Part shown: positions 8,351-17,406 of the stretch, piece by piece
Numbering within the stretch: position 1 is the first letter of the stretch
Layout of the letters: every line of letters starts with the position of its first letter
From: Pseudomonas sp. MYb118
GTDB taxonomy: Bacteria; Pseudomonadota; Gammaproteobacteria; Pseudomonadales; Pseudomonadaceae
Assembly: GCF_040947875.1 (NCBI RefSeq)
Contig: NZ_JBFRXN010000002.1
Location: forward strand, 2,170,001 to 2,234,000
Length of the DNA stretch: 64,000 bases
Direction: 5' to 3'
Translations under genes and position numbers: made by a program
The notes under the pieces: model-generated
What the model saw: the letters and a program-made list of their open reading frames with translations, nothing else
Databases searched by the model: none
Told to the model about the DNA's origin: nothing

Positions 8351-9594
8351 GTTGCGTCCCTTGCACAGAGTTCTGACAGCATCCGCAGTCGGCGTTTGGG
8401 TTCGGCGACAAACGGGTTGCGTTCGTCCCAGGCGTAACCGGCCAGTATCGAGCTGATCATGCGGCGGATATCGGGTGAGCTGCCGGGATGATAAATCACA
8501 TCCTGGAAGGTGCCGGCGTACCAGCCTTCGACGTAGCAGCGGAACGTGTCGACGCCACGCTTGAGCGGCTCGGCGAACTCGCTCTGCCAGTCGACGCTTT
8601 CGCCTTGCAACTGGCGGTGCAGGACGGCGACGGCCATGCTTGCCGAGCGCATGGCGATGGTCACGCCGGAGGAGAATACCGGATCGAGGAACTCCGCGGC
8701 ATTCCCCAGCAACGCAAAGCCCGGCCCGTGCAGCGCCTTGACGTTGGCCGAATAGCCGCCGATGGCGCGTGCCGGGGTGTCCCACACGGCCTTGCCGAGT
8801 ATGCCGGCCAGGCTGGGCGTCTCGGCGATGAACTGGCGCAGGCAGTCGTCCAGGTCCTGCGGGCGCGCAGCGAAGTGCTCCGCCGCCGCGACCACGCCCA
8901 GCGAGCAGCGGCCATTGCTGAACGGGATGGTCCAGAACCAGATGTCGCGCTGGGTCGGGTGGGTGGTGATGAGGATTTTCGTGCGGTCGAAGCCCGGATG
9001 GTCGATGTTGTCCTCGATGTGGGTGAACACCGCCTGGCGCACCGGGAAGTTCGACGGCGCCTCGAGGTCCAGCAAGCGTGGCAGTACACGACCGTAGCCG
9101 CTGGCATCGAGCATGAAATCCGCTTCGATCTGGTACGCGCTGCCGTCCTCGCGCTGTACGCCCAACAGCGGTTTTGCCCGCTCGATATCGACGCTGACGA
9201 TGGTTTCGCCGTAGCGAATGTCCACGCCTTGCAGCGCTGCCTGATCGGCCAGCAGCTTGTCGAAATCGGCGCGCAGGACCTGGAAGGTGGTCGGTTTGCC
9301 GCCGCTGAAGGTGTCGCCGAAGTCGAATTGGCTGGTTTGCTCGCCCCAGGCGAACGCCGCACCGGTTTTCAGTTGGAAGCCGGCGGCGTTGACGGCATCG
9401 AGCATGCCGGCCTCTTCGACGAAGTCCAGGCAATGGGACAGCAGGCTTTCACCGATGGAAAACCGTGGAAAGTGCTGGCGCTCGATCACCAGCACGTCAT
9501 GCCCCTTGCGCTTGAGCAGGGCGGCGGCGATGGCGCCCGAAGGGCCGGCACCGATGATCACGACCTGGCGACGTTCCATTTCAACGGTTGGCAT
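8347..9594 (-). CDS. FAD-dependent oxidoreductase with halogenase-type WxWxIP motif
   Basis: This 415-residue flavoprotein has an N-terminal FAD-binding 'VVIIGAGPSGAIAA' (GxGxxG at 15-20), an 'ERQHFPRFSIGESLL' segment and, at residues 219-224, 'WFWTIP'. The last matches the WxWxIP motif known from flavin-dependent tryptophan and phenol halogenases. The protein belongs to the halogenase / geranylgeranyl reductase superfamily. Within the operon it could halogenate or hydroxylate the aryl ring, as in xanthomonadin and flexirubin pathways. The motif alone does not prove halogenation, and the catalytic lysine was not identified. It overlaps the antiporter gene by 14 bases and the methyltransferase gene by 4. 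Confidence 0.85.
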   Translation of the reverse strand: MPTVEMERRQVVIIGAGPSGAIAAALLKRKGHDVLVIERQHFPRFSIGESLLSHCLDFVEEAGMLDAVNAAGFQLKTGAAFAWGEQTSQFDFGDTFSGGKPTTFQVLRADFDKLLADQAALQGVDIRYGETIVSVDIERAKPLLGVQREDGSAYQIEADFMLDASGYGRVLPRLLDLEAPSNFPVRQAVFTHIEDNIDHPGFDRTKILITTHPTQRDIWFWTIPFSNGRCSLGVVAAAEHFAARPQDLDDCLRQFIAETPSLAGILGKAVWDTPARAIGGYSANVKALHGPGFALLGNAAEFLDPVFSSGVTIAMRSASMAVAVLHRQLQGESVDWQSEFAEPLKRGVDTFRCYVEGWYAGTFQDVIYHPGSSPDIRRMISSILAGYAWDERNPFVAEPKRRLRMLSELCARDAT

Positions 9595-10741
9595 GCGGAC
9601 TCCTTTGCGATTCGGCAGCGTTCAAGGGCATTCGATGCATGCCGACCAAGGCCGGCATCAGCGTCGCGATCAGGCCCATCAGCATCAGCGCGAAATACAG
9701 CGGCGGGCTGATGAGCTGTTGTTGCAGCAGCAGGTTGAGAAAGACGATCTCGCTCAAACCGCGAATGTTCAGCAGCACACTTTCGCGCCAGCGGCTGGCA
9801 CCGGAGAACGAGGCGCCGGCCCAGCCCAGGCCCAGCCAGTTGCCGAGCAGTTTACTGACCACCGGAAACAGCAGCAGCGCGCACAGCTGCAACCCGCTCA
9901 GGCTGTCCATGGCGCTGTGGACGTTGATCTGCACGATACCGAAGGTGAGGATCAGCGGGATCGCGACCCAGGTCTGCAAACGCGTGATCCAGTGCGCCGG
10001 CAGCGGCAGTACCAGCGGTACTTTCAGCGCGGCCATGCACAGCAGATAACCGATGCCAACAATCAATGCATTGAGCTTGTAGTGCTCGGCCATCACCAGC
10101 AGCGCGAAGAAGCCGATGCTGTACAGCTTTGGCTGGCGCAGACCTACGCCGCGCAGCAGCAATGGCACACCGGCGCAGGCTAGTGGCAGCAACAGACTGC
10201 TCAAGTGCAGGCTGCCCTGGGCAATGGCGAAAACCGTCCAGCAAGTGAGGTCGATCAGGATAGCGGTCTGTACCAGTCGGCGGGTGGCTGCGCTTGGGTA
10301 ACCGATATGGCGCAGGTACAGATACAACACCGGGATCGCGGTAATGGCGAACAGCAAGCCGACCGCCAGCGAGCTGATCCAGGGTTGTGCCGGCAATAGC
10401 CAGATAGCCGTCGCCAGCCCGCAGGCGAACGGCACGCAAAAGCTCGGCAGGGCGATTTTCAGGCTCTGGCGATCGAGTCGCAGGTCGATCACGTCACTGA
10501 GGATAAACCCCAGCAACAGGGCGAAGCTCAGACTGTAGAGGTTTTTCAGCCAGCCCGGCGCCACCAGCGCCGCGCCGCTCAACTGCCAGTGCGGCTCGAT
10601 CCAGAAGTACATCAGCAGCGGCAGGCCGATGGTGGCCAACAGCAATTGACTGACGATCGGGATCAGGCCGAAGTGCCGGCCCAGCCGCGTGGCCACGGCG
10701 AACAACGCCAGGGCCATGGCCCAGAACAACACGATCATCAT
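9581..10741 (-). CDS. Cation/proton antiporter-like membrane protein in the ape operon
   Basis: This 386-residue protein is almost wholly hydrophobic, with roughly 11-12 predicted helices and short polar loops. 'RHFGLIPIVSQLLLATIGLPLL', the central 'GLLFAITAIPVLYLYLRHIGY' and the late 'LLNIRGLSEIVFLNLLLQQQLI' resemble Na+/H+ exchangers of the CPA2 type. The start ATG at 10741 overlaps the MMPL stop (ATGA). Its role in the pathway is unknown. It could supply ion coupling to the neighbouring MMPL exporter or have been recruited as a lipid translocase. I know of no defined role for an antiporter in this pathway. Confidence 0.72.
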   Translation of the reverse strand: MMIVLFWAMALALFAVATRLGRHFGLIPIVSQLLLATIGLPLLMYFWIEPHWQLSGAALVAPGWLKNLYSLSFALLLGFILSDVIDLRLDRQSLKIALPSFCVPFACGLATAIWLLPAQPWISSLAVGLLFAITAIPVLYLYLRHIGYPSAATRRLVQTAILIDLTCWTVFAIAQGSLHLSSLLLPLACAGVPLLLRGVGLRQPKLYSIGFFALLVMAEHYKLNALIVGIGYLLCMAALKVPLVLPLPAHWITRLQTWVAIPLILTFGIVQINVHSAMDSLSGLQLCALLLFPVVSKLLGNWLGLGWAGASFSGASRWRESVLLNIRGLSEIVFLNLLLQQQLISPPLYFALMLMGLIATLMPALVGMHRMPLNAAESQRSPHANR

Positions 10742-13089
10742 GCTGCGGGCTCCGCGACGGTGGCGGCATGCGCCTGGCGACCGGCCCATGGCGCGAGCAG
10801 GAAGCTGAATGCCAGGCCCAGGCTCACCGACAGGCCAAAGTTGCTCACCGCCGGCGTGCTGGACACCGCCAACAGGCCGAACGACAGCCAGGTGGTCAGT
10901 GCGGCCAGCAGGGTGCCGAGCAGGCTGACGGCGGCACCACCGACCTGCTCGCGCATGAGGATCGCGTAGTCGACGCTGATCGCGGTGACCAGCAGCAGGC
11001 CGAACAGGCTGAACAGGGTCAACGGCTGACCGAGCCAGCCGAGGCTGGCGAGGCTGCACAACGCCGCCAGCAGCGGCAGGGCGACGATACGCAACGCACC
11101 ACCAAGACCGAACGGCAGCATCAGCACCAGCACGATCAGCGCGCAGGAGGCGAGTTTCAGTTCGGCGGCACTGATCTGCGTCTGGGCGAAGACCTTGTTC
11201 AGGTCACCGAGGCGATCCACCAGTTGCACACCCGGCAGGTCCTGGACCTGCACCCGTAACAGCGTGGAGTCGTTGAGGCCTTGCAGGCTGACCATGGCGG
11301 CCACGCCGTCGTCGGTCGCACCCAGCCACAAGGGCCGGTAGGGTTCGGCCAACGGCCCGGTCAACGCGCTGTCGATGTCTGTGGTGGGCAATGCCTGCAA
11401 CGTCGTCAGTTCGGCTTTCAGCGCGTCGAGGGGAACGCCCACGGCCAGCAGCGGTTGCCAGTGGCGGGGTAGCTGGCTCAGGGCCTCGCGCACCTGACGC
11501 TGTTCACTGGGTGGGCTGACCAGTTGATTGAGCGCCAGGTAACCGTTGAGTTTGTCCAGGTTGACCAACTGATCCAGGCGCTCGCTCAGGGCGGTCTGGC
11601 GTTCGAGCAATTGTTGTTGATCAGCGGCCCGCACCAGGAAGAACTGACTGGTGGGTTGATAGCCGGTGATGCGGGCGATGGCCCTGGCTTCGTCGGTCAA
11701 TTGCGCCGGTGCGCCGATCCATTGGCGGATGTCGTTTTTGCTCTCGAGTTGCAGCAGGCCGCCCACACAGAAGGCAATCAGCAACGCCAGCAGCACTGGC
11801 GTCCGCAGGACCTTCAGCAGCGCTTCGCGTCGCGCCAGGAGAAATTCGCAGACCCGCAACGGCCACTGCGCCGGGCGCAGATCCGCACCCTTGAGCAGCG
11901 CAGGCAGCAGGCACACCGCCGACAGGTAGGCGCCAACCAGACCGGCGGCGGAGAACACGGCGATCTGGGTCAGGGCCGGGAACGGCGTCCAGGCCAGCGC
12001 CAGGTAACCGATGCAACTGGTGATCAGGCTCAGCGTCAGGCCGGACAGGGTCAGGCGCAACGCCGGCCAACTGTGCCAGGGACGCAGGCTCCAGCTCTTG
12101 GACAGGTAGTGCAGCGGGTAGTCCACCGCGACGCCGATCAGGCTGGAGCCGAGCACCAGCGTCATCACGTGCATGCGCCCGAACAGCGCCACGCAGGCCA
12201 CCGCACCGAACAGCATGCCCACCAGTACCGGAACGAAGGCCAGCAACACCCGCCAGCGCCGGAAGGCCAGCAACAGCAACAGCAGAATGCCGACGGTGGC
12301 GCCGCCGCCGACCCAGGTGATTTCGCGCGTGGCCTGCTGCTGGCCGTTGGCGGCGTAGAGCAGGCCGCTGGCCGCCAGCAGTTGCACGTCGGCACGGGCC
12401 GCCTGTTCACGGCTGTGCTGGAGCAGCTCGGCCACTTGCAGCGGCAGGTTCATATCAAAGGCGTTGCCGGTGGTGCGTGCCCGCAGCAACACCCAGCTCT
12501 TGCCATCGGCATCGGCCACCAGCGCGCCGCTGCCGATGTCCAGTTGCACCGAGCCATGCTGCGGCTGGCTGTTCTGGATGCGCCCGGTCAGGCCCAGCCA
12601 GTCATCCTGGCTCGGCACCAGGCTGAACCCGGTGAAGGGGTCGAACAACGCTTGCACGCGCTGCTGGATAAAGGCGTCGGGGTGTTCGATCAGTTGCTGG
12701 CGATCGGTTTCCGAAAGCATCGCCAAACGACCTTGCAGCAGTTGCGTACGCAGTGCCGGCAGGTCGGCCTGCAGGGTCCACTGGACCTTTTCGAACAAAC
12801 CGCTGGCCTGCCATTGCTCGCCCAACCGTTGCGCCATGGCGACGGCTTGCTGGCGATCGGCATGACCGACCAGCACCAGCATTTCGCGGTTCAGCGGCTC
12901 CTGCATGCGCTGTTCGGCGCGCAGTTCCAGGGCATCCGGCGCGGTGCCTGGCACCAGCTCCATCAGATTGGCCGACAGCGGCGCACCGTCGCGCCATTGC
13001 CAGCCGGCGAGCGCGAGCACTGCCAGCAGCAGGAGCAGAAACAGGCGTGGCAACGCGCGTTCACTCGGCAAAGTCGGTTTGCTCCGCAT
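10738..13089 (-). CDS. MMPL/RND-type lipid exporter of the ape operon (ApeM-like)
   Basis: This 783-residue inner-membrane protein has one N-terminal helix (residues ~14-30), a large periplasmic domain, a block of five to six helices (~250-430), a second periplasmic domain and a second helix block (~640-780). That is the duplicated RND layout. 'VLGSSLIGVAVDYPLHYL' and 'LLLVTAISVDYAILM' carry the paired aspartates typical of proton-driven MMPL exporters. It probably lifts the polyene lipid out of the inner membrane. It starts inside the LolA-like gene (29-base overlap). Confidence 0.9.
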   Translation of the reverse strand: MRSKPTLPSERALPRLFLLLLLAVLALAGWQWRDGAPLSANLMELVPGTAPDALELRAEQRMQEPLNREMLVLVGHADRQQAVAMAQRLGEQWQASGLFEKVQWTLQADLPALRTQLLQGRLAMLSETDRQQLIEHPDAFIQQRVQALFDPFTGFSLVPSQDDWLGLTGRIQNSQPQHGSVQLDIGSGALVADADGKSWVLLRARTTGNAFDMNLPLQVAELLQHSREQAARADVQLLAASGLLYAANGQQQATREITWVGGGATVGILLLLLLAFRRWRVLLAFVPVLVGMLFGAVACVALFGRMHVMTLVLGSSLIGVAVDYPLHYLSKSWSLRPWHSWPALRLTLSGLTLSLITSCIGYLALAWTPFPALTQIAVFSAAGLVGAYLSAVCLLPALLKGADLRPAQWPLRVCEFLLARREALLKVLRTPVLLALLIAFCVGGLLQLESKNDIRQWIGAPAQLTDEARAIARITGYQPTSQFFLVRAADQQQLLERQTALSERLDQLVNLDKLNGYLALNQLVSPPSEQRQVREALSQLPRHWQPLLAVGVPLDALKAELTTLQALPTTDIDSALTGPLAEPYRPLWLGATDDGVAAMVSLQGLNDSTLLRVQVQDLPGVQLVDRLGDLNKVFAQTQISAAELKLASCALIVLVLMLPFGLGGALRIVALPLLAALCSLASLGWLGQPLTLFSLFGLLLVTAISVDYAILMREQVGGAAVSLLGTLLAALTTWLSFGLLAVSSTPAVSNFGLSVSLGLAFSFLLAPWAGRQAHAATVAEPAA

Positions 13090-13663
13090 CGCTCAAGGGC
13101 AGGGTGCTGGTGCTGTCGCGCATGCGCAATAGCGTGCGATCGCCCTGGGTTTCCAGCAGTTCGATGCTGTTCACCAGTTCACCGCCGGTGATGTTGATCT
13201 GATTGAACACTTGCTTGAGCAGCAGCGAGCGTGGGACCAGCGCCAGGGTCCAATTTTGCGCATCACCGCTCAGGGACAGTTCGAAGTCCCGTTGCAGGCC
13301 GCTGCTGTCGCCTTGCAAAACGGCGAGGAACAAACGGTTCTGCTCGGCGCCGGCGCTCTTGCCCGGCAGCATTTGCCAACCACCGGCGTCACGCCGGGCG
13401 ATGCCCTTGGCGGTGATGCGGTAATCCTGTTGCAGCGGGGTCTTGAGCAGCCACAGCAGTCCGTGGTTTTTCGCCAGAACGAAGGTGCCCTGGCTGGTCA
13501 GTGGCTGGGGCAGGGCACGCAGGTGTTTTTCCTGGGTGAACTGGCCGTGGATCACCTCGGGCCTGGCCAATTGATCGCTGAGCTGTTGCAGGTCGAATGC
13601 ATGGGCAATCGAGGACAGGCACAACAGCGCCAGTGCGGCGAATAAGCGTTCGAACAGGTTCAT
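13061..13663 (-). CDS. LolA-like periplasmic lipid carrier (ApeL-like)
   Basis: The 200-residue product has a Sec signal peptide (MNLFERLFAALALLCLSSIAHA, cleavage about residue 22). It is followed by 'VIHGQFTQEKHLRALPQPLTSQGTF', the pattern of the LolA/LolB half-barrel. It should carry the hydrophobic product across the periplasm between the MMPL exporter and the DUF3261 lipoprotein. It overlaps the thioesterase by ATGA. It is a dedicated paralogue, not housekeeping lolA, judging by its location in the operon. Confidence 0.85.
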   Translation of the reverse strand: MNLFERLFAALALLCLSSIAHAFDLQQLSDQLARPEVIHGQFTQEKHLRALPQPLTSQGTFVLAKNHGLLWLLKTPLQQDYRITAKGIARRDAGGWQMLPGKSAGAEQNRLFLAVLQGDSSGLQRDFELSLSGDAQNWTLALVPRSLLLKQVFNQINITGGELVNSIELLETQGDRTLLRMRDSTSTLPLSDAEQTDFAE

Positions 13664-14085
13664 GCCAGGACCCTTTCAACGGCATCGGTGAACACCTTGG
13701 GCGACGCCAGTTGCATCTCCCGGTTGCGCATGTCGACCGCCACCTGCACCGAGCTGGCACGGGTCAGGCGCTCGCCGGTCTCTACGTCGCTGATCAGGTA
13801 GCTGATCTTCAGGCGGTTTTCCCATTCCACCAGGTTGGCCCGCACGTTGAGCGTCTGGCCGAACACGGCGGCGCGCACGTAACGCAATTGCAGGTCGATC
13901 ACCGGCCATGCGTAACCCGACTCGACCATCGCGTTGTAGTTGTGGCCGATCCGGTCCAGCAACGCACAGCGGGCGACTTCCAGGTACTTGATGTAGTGGC
14001 CGTGCCAGACGACGTTCATGCTGTCGACGTCGAAGAACGGCACGAGGATTTGCGTATCGGTGTGCAGAACGCCCTTGCTACGCAT
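13660..14085 (-). CDS. Acyl-CoA/ACP thioesterase, 4HBT family (ApeK-like)
   Basis: The 141-residue product is a single hot-dog domain with 'VPFFDVDSMNVVWHGHYIKYLEVARCALLD'. This is the conserved D...(V/N)..H..Y..Y.E motif of 4-hydroxybenzoyl-CoA-type thioesterases. It may release or proof-read polyene intermediates. The ATG at 14085 is preferred over one 24 bases upstream because TGGAGGT lies right before it. It overlaps the ammonia-lyase stop by 8 bases. Confidence 0.87.
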   Translation of the reverse strand: MRSKGVLHTDTQILVPFFDVDSMNVVWHGHYIKYLEVARCALLDRIGHNYNAMVESGYAWPVIDLQLRYVRAAVFGQTLNVRANLVEWENRLKISYLISDVETGERLTRASSVQVAVDMRNREMQLASPKVFTDAVERVLA

Positions 14086-15622
14086 GCAACCTCCAGTGTT
14101 GTTCGCCAATGCGTTGCAGGCACAGGCGCAATTCGCCTTCCAGCGCGCGGTCTTCGATGACCGGGGCGAAGTCGCGGGCCAGCGCTTCGTGCATGGCGGC
14201 GAGGGCCGGTGGCAGGGGCCGCGCGTCCTCGGCCTGGCTGCGCAGCCACACGCCCTGGTTGGCCGCCAGCAAGGTCGCGGCGGCGACCTGTTCGGTCAGC
14301 TCCAGCACGCGGATCGCATCGCGGGCGGCGATGGTGCCCATGCTCACCTTGTCCTGGTTGTGGCATTCGGTGGAGCGCGAGAACACGCTGGCCGGCATGG
14401 TGTTTTTCAAGGCTTCGGCGGTCCAGGCGCTGGCGCCGATCTGCACGGCCTTGAAGCCGTGGTTGAGCATGGCGCGATCCGCCGTGGCCCCGGACAGGTT
14501 GCTCGGAAGGCCATGGTTGTAGCGCTCGTCAACCAGCAGCGCGAGCTGGCGATCAAGCAGGTCGGCGACGTTGGCCACCAGGTTTTTCAGGCTGTCCATG
14601 GCGAACGCGATATGGCCGCCGTAGAAGTGCCCGCCGTGCAGCACGCGTTCGGCTTCGGCGTCGATGATCGGGTTGTCGTTGGCGCTGTTGAGCTCGGTCT
14701 CGATGAACGAGCGCAGCCAGTTCAGGCTATCGGCCAGCACGCCGAGCACGTGGGGCGCGCAGCGCAGGGAATAGCGGTCTTGCAGGCGATGCAGCGGTGC
14801 GGTCGGCGCGTCGATGGCCAGATCCTGACGCAGCCATCGGGCAACCTGCATCTGCCCCGGATGGGGTTTGGCGGCGAACAGGCGCTCGTCGAAGTGTTCC
14901 GGGTTGCCCTGCAGGGCGACCACGTTCAACGCGGTGATGCGCGTCGCCAGTTGCAGCAGGTAATCGGCGCGGGCATAGGCCAGGCAGGCCAGGCCGGTCA
15001 TCACGGCGGTGCCGTTCATCAGCGCCAGCGCTTCCTTGGGGCGCAACACCAGCGGCTGCCAGCCCAGTTCGCGGTGCACATCGGCCGCCTGGCGGCGTTC
15101 GCCGCGATACATCACTTCACGTTCGCCGGACAGGGTCGCGGCCACGTACGACAGCGGCGTCAGGTCACCGCTGGCGCCGACCGAACCCTCTTCGGGAATC
15201 AGCGGCAGGATGTCGTGTTCGAGGAAGGCTTGCAGGCGCTCCAGCAGCTCGACGCGCACCCCGGACACGCCGTGGCACAGCGACTGCAAGCGCGCGGCCA
15301 GCACCGCGCGGGTGGCCTGGGCGTCCAGCAGCTTGCCCAGCCCGCAACCGTGGAACGTGAACAGGTGCTGCGGCAGCGCCTCGACGTGATGCAACGGCAC
15401 CGCCACCACGCAGGAGTCGCCATAACCGGTGGTCACGCCATAGATCACGCCTTCCTTGTCCAGCAACGAATCGAGGAAGCGCGCGCCCTTGGCGATGCGC
15501 TCGCGGTAGGCCGGGTCGTCCTGCAATCGCGTGGGCACCTGGCGGCTGGCCAGCGCGCGCACGTCTTCGATGCGCAAAGGGAGTTCGCCGAAGGTTACCG
15601 GCTCAAGCGTTGGCGTCGTCAT
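14078..15622 (-). CDS. Histidine/aromatic amino acid ammonia-lyase (HAL/PAL/TAL family)
   Basis: This 514-residue enzyme has the Ala-Ser-Gly triad at residues 150-152 ('GSVGASGDLTPLSY'), which forms the MIO prosthetic group. It has the active-site Tyr in 'YGVTTGYG' (61-68) and 'LNSANDNPII' further on. It removes ammonia from an aromatic amino acid to give a cinnamate-type acid. Here that would be the aryl starter for the acyl-AMP ligase encoded upstream, because no chorismate lyase gene is present. The substrate-selectivity pair reads Phe-His (89-91 region, 'FTFHGCG'), unlike the Ser-His, His-Leu and Phe-Leu that I recall for HAL, TAL and PAL, so the substrate is uncertain. The start codon lies 20 bases inside the acyltransferase gene. 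Confidence 0.9.
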   Translation of the reverse strand: MTTPTLEPVTFGELPLRIEDVRALASRQVPTRLQDDPAYRERIAKGARFLDSLLDKEGVIYGVTTGYGDSCVVAVPLHHVEALPQHLFTFHGCGLGKLLDAQATRAVLAARLQSLCHGVSGVRVELLERLQAFLEHDILPLIPEEGSVGASGDLTPLSYVAATLSGEREVMYRGERRQAADVHRELGWQPLVLRPKEALALMNGTAVMTGLACLAYARADYLLQLATRITALNVVALQGNPEHFDERLFAAKPHPGQMQVARWLRQDLAIDAPTAPLHRLQDRYSLRCAPHVLGVLADSLNWLRSFIETELNSANDNPIIDAEAERVLHGGHFYGGHIAFAMDSLKNLVANVADLLDRQLALLVDERYNHGLPSNLSGATADRAMLNHGFKAVQIGASAWTAEALKNTMPASVFSRSTECHNQDKVSMGTIAARDAIRVLELTEQVAAATLLAANQGVWLRSQAEDARPLPPALAAMHEALARDFAPVIEDRALEGELRLCLQRIGEQHWRLHA

Positions 15623-16550
15623 CGGTCTTCCAGAAAGGGTAAAAGTTGAACCATTGTTGGGGCGCCTCAAGGCAATAGTGGCCCAGGCGTTCGGCGTAGC
15701 GGGTCGCCCATTGTTCTATGACCTGTTCGCGCTCGTTGCGTTTCCAGATGATGGCGTCGGCGAATGGCTCGAGGGTCAGGCGATAATCGCCATCGGCTTT
15801 CTTCAGGCACAGCAACAGGTTGACCGGGCACTTCAGCAATCCGGCCAGCAGCCACGGCCCTTGCGGGAACCTGGCTGGATGGCCGAGGAAGTCCACGGTC
15901 ACCGTGCGTGCGCCATGCAGCGGCACGCGATCACCGGCAATCGCCAGCCACTCGCCGCGCTCCAGGCGTTCGTGCAGTTGCAGCATGATCACCGGGTCCA
16001 ACTCGCTGACCTGGATCAGCCGCAGGTTGGTCGCGCCGGCTTCACCGAGCAGGCGGTTGAACTGCTCGGCGTGCTTGGTGTGCACCAGCACGTTCATCGT
16101 GACCTTTTCGCCGATTTCCGCCAGCGCCCGGCAGACTTCGAGGTTGCCCAAGTGGGCGCCCACCAGCAATTGCCCGCGGCTGCCGCGCAACTGATTGCGC
16201 AGCAGGGCCGGGTCGATGATTTCGATCTGGTCGATGCTCAGCTTGCCGTTCCACACGTCGAGCTTGTCGAGCATCGAATCGGCGAAGGCCATGAACTGGC
16301 CGAACACCCGCCAGTGGCTGGGGCGCAATTGGGCGCGACCGCTCCAGTCGGCCAGGCGCTGCTGGTACTGCCAGGCGCTGTGGCGGGCGCTGCGGCCGAA
16401 TAGGAAAAAGTACAGGACGATGCCGTACAGCAACGGGCTGAGCAGGCGACGGCCGAGCACTTTGGCGGCGAACGCGGTGAATTTCATCAGCCAGAAGCTG
16501 CCGCGCTCCTGGCGGTCGGCCCAGTGTTGCTTGTCGACTTCGTCGCTCAT
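15603..16550 (-). CDS. Lipid A-type lysophospholipid acyltransferase of the ape operon
   Basis: This is a 315-residue protein of the HtrB/LpxL acyltransferase family. After an N-terminal hydrophobic segment (~35-55), 'GQLLVGAHLGNLEVCRAL' carries an H-x(4)-E variant of the catalytic motif. 'LERGEWLAIAGDRVPL' and 'FLGHPARFPQGPWLLAGLLKCPV' are further family blocks. It probably attaches the polyene acyl chain, or a second acyl group, to a lipid or sugar acceptor. It overlaps the glycosyltransferase by ATGA. In some clusters the two activities are fused, whereas here they are separate genes. Confidence 0.87.
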   Translation of the reverse strand: MSDEVDKQHWADRQERGSFWLMKFTAFAAKVLGRRLLSPLLYGIVLYFFLFGRSARHSAWQYQQRLADWSGRAQLRPSHWRVFGQFMAFADSMLDKLDVWNGKLSIDQIEIIDPALLRNQLRGSRGQLLVGAHLGNLEVCRALAEIGEKVTMNVLVHTKHAEQFNRLLGEAGATNLRLIQVSELDPVIMLQLHERLERGEWLAIAGDRVPLHGARTVTVDFLGHPARFPQGPWLLAGLLKCPVNLLLCLKKADGDYRLTLEPFADAIIWKRNEREQVIEQWATRYAERLGHYCLEAPQQWFNFYPFWKTDDDANA

Positions 16551-17281
16551 GCGCGCCACCGCCGCCAGAGGATCACCGGAGCACGCAGCAACATGCCGAA
16601 AAACAGCCGGGTGTGCATGCTCGAAATCAGTACGTTGTCGTGGAACATGCGAAAGTGCGAGACGCCATCCAGCGGGTAATGCACCTTGGTGGGCAGCCAG
16701 CGCATCGGCTGGTTGCGCCAGGCCAGGCGCACCAGGATGTCCGAATCGAAGTCCATGCGCTTGCCGATCCGCGCCGAGTCGATCAGCGCCAGCACCGGCG
16801 GTAGCGGGTAGACCCGAAAGCCGCACATGGAATCGCGGATCTGCAGCGACAGGGTGTTGATCCACACCATCACGTGGGTCAGGTAGCGCGCGTACAGGCG
16901 ACCTTTGGGCACGCTGTCGTCATACTGCGGGTAACCACAGATCAGCGCGCGGGGGTGGGCCCGTGATTGCGCGATGAACACCTTCACGTCCTGCAAGTCG
17001 TGCTGGCCGTCGGCATCCACTTGCAAGGCGTGGCTGAAGCCCAGGCGCGAAGCTTCGCGCAGGCCGGTCATGACCGCACCACCCTTGCCCTGGTTGGCGG
17101 CGAGGCGAATCAGGTAGACCATTTCGCGCTGTGCCAGCCGATCCAGCACCGCCGCGCAAGGTTTGTCGCTGGCGTCGTCGACCAGAATGCACGGCAGGCC
17201 GCAGTCGATCAGTGCATCGACCACGGTGGTGATGGCGGTTTCGTGGTTGTAGACCGGGATGATGGCGCAGGGGCTATGCAT
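16547..17281 (-). CDS. Glycosyltransferase family 2 of the ape operon
   Basis: The 244-residue product is a GT-A fold glycosyltransferase. 'AIIPVYNHETAITTVVDAL' opens the domain, 'ILVDDASD' follows, and 'ALQVDADGQHDLQDV' holds the metal-binding DxD motif near residue 95. 'DFDSDILVRLAW' carries the putative catalytic acidic residues. It resembles dolichol-phosphate mannosyltransferase-like GT2 enzymes. It could add a sugar to the polyene carrier lipid. It is the only gene in the operon separated from its upstream neighbour by a real gap (125 bases filled with REP units). Confidence 0.87.
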   Translation of the reverse strand: MHSPCAIIPVYNHETAITTVVDALIDCGLPCILVDDASDKPCAAVLDRLAQREMVYLIRLAANQGKGGAVMTGLREASRLGFSHALQVDADGQHDLQDVKVFIAQSRAHPRALICGYPQYDDSVPKGRLYARYLTHVMVWINTLSLQIRDSMCGFRVYPLPPVLALIDSARIGKRMDFDSDILVRLAWRNQPMRWLPTKVHYPLDGVSHFRMFHDNVLISSMHTRLFFGMLLRAPVILWRRWRA

Positions 17282-17311
17282 GTCCGTGTACCTCAGCTAA
17301 ACCGAGGTGAC

Positions 17312-17380
17312 TGCATCGCGAGCAAGCCCGCTCCCACAATGGACAACGCGCCCCCCTGTAGGAGCGAGCTTGCTCGCGAT
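17312..17380. repeat. REP pair inside the ape operon
   Basis: A right-arm REP (ATCGCGAGCAAGCCCGCTCC) lies at 17312-17338 and a left-arm unit (CTGTAGGAGCGAGCTTGCTC) at 17356-17380. They occupy the only sizeable gap in the operon, between the ligase/dehydratase stop and the glycosyltransferase start. They could attenuate transcription or stabilise the upstream transcript. Confidence 0.88.
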
Positions 17381-17406
17381 CGAGTGCACAGCACTCGCCA
17401 AAAACC

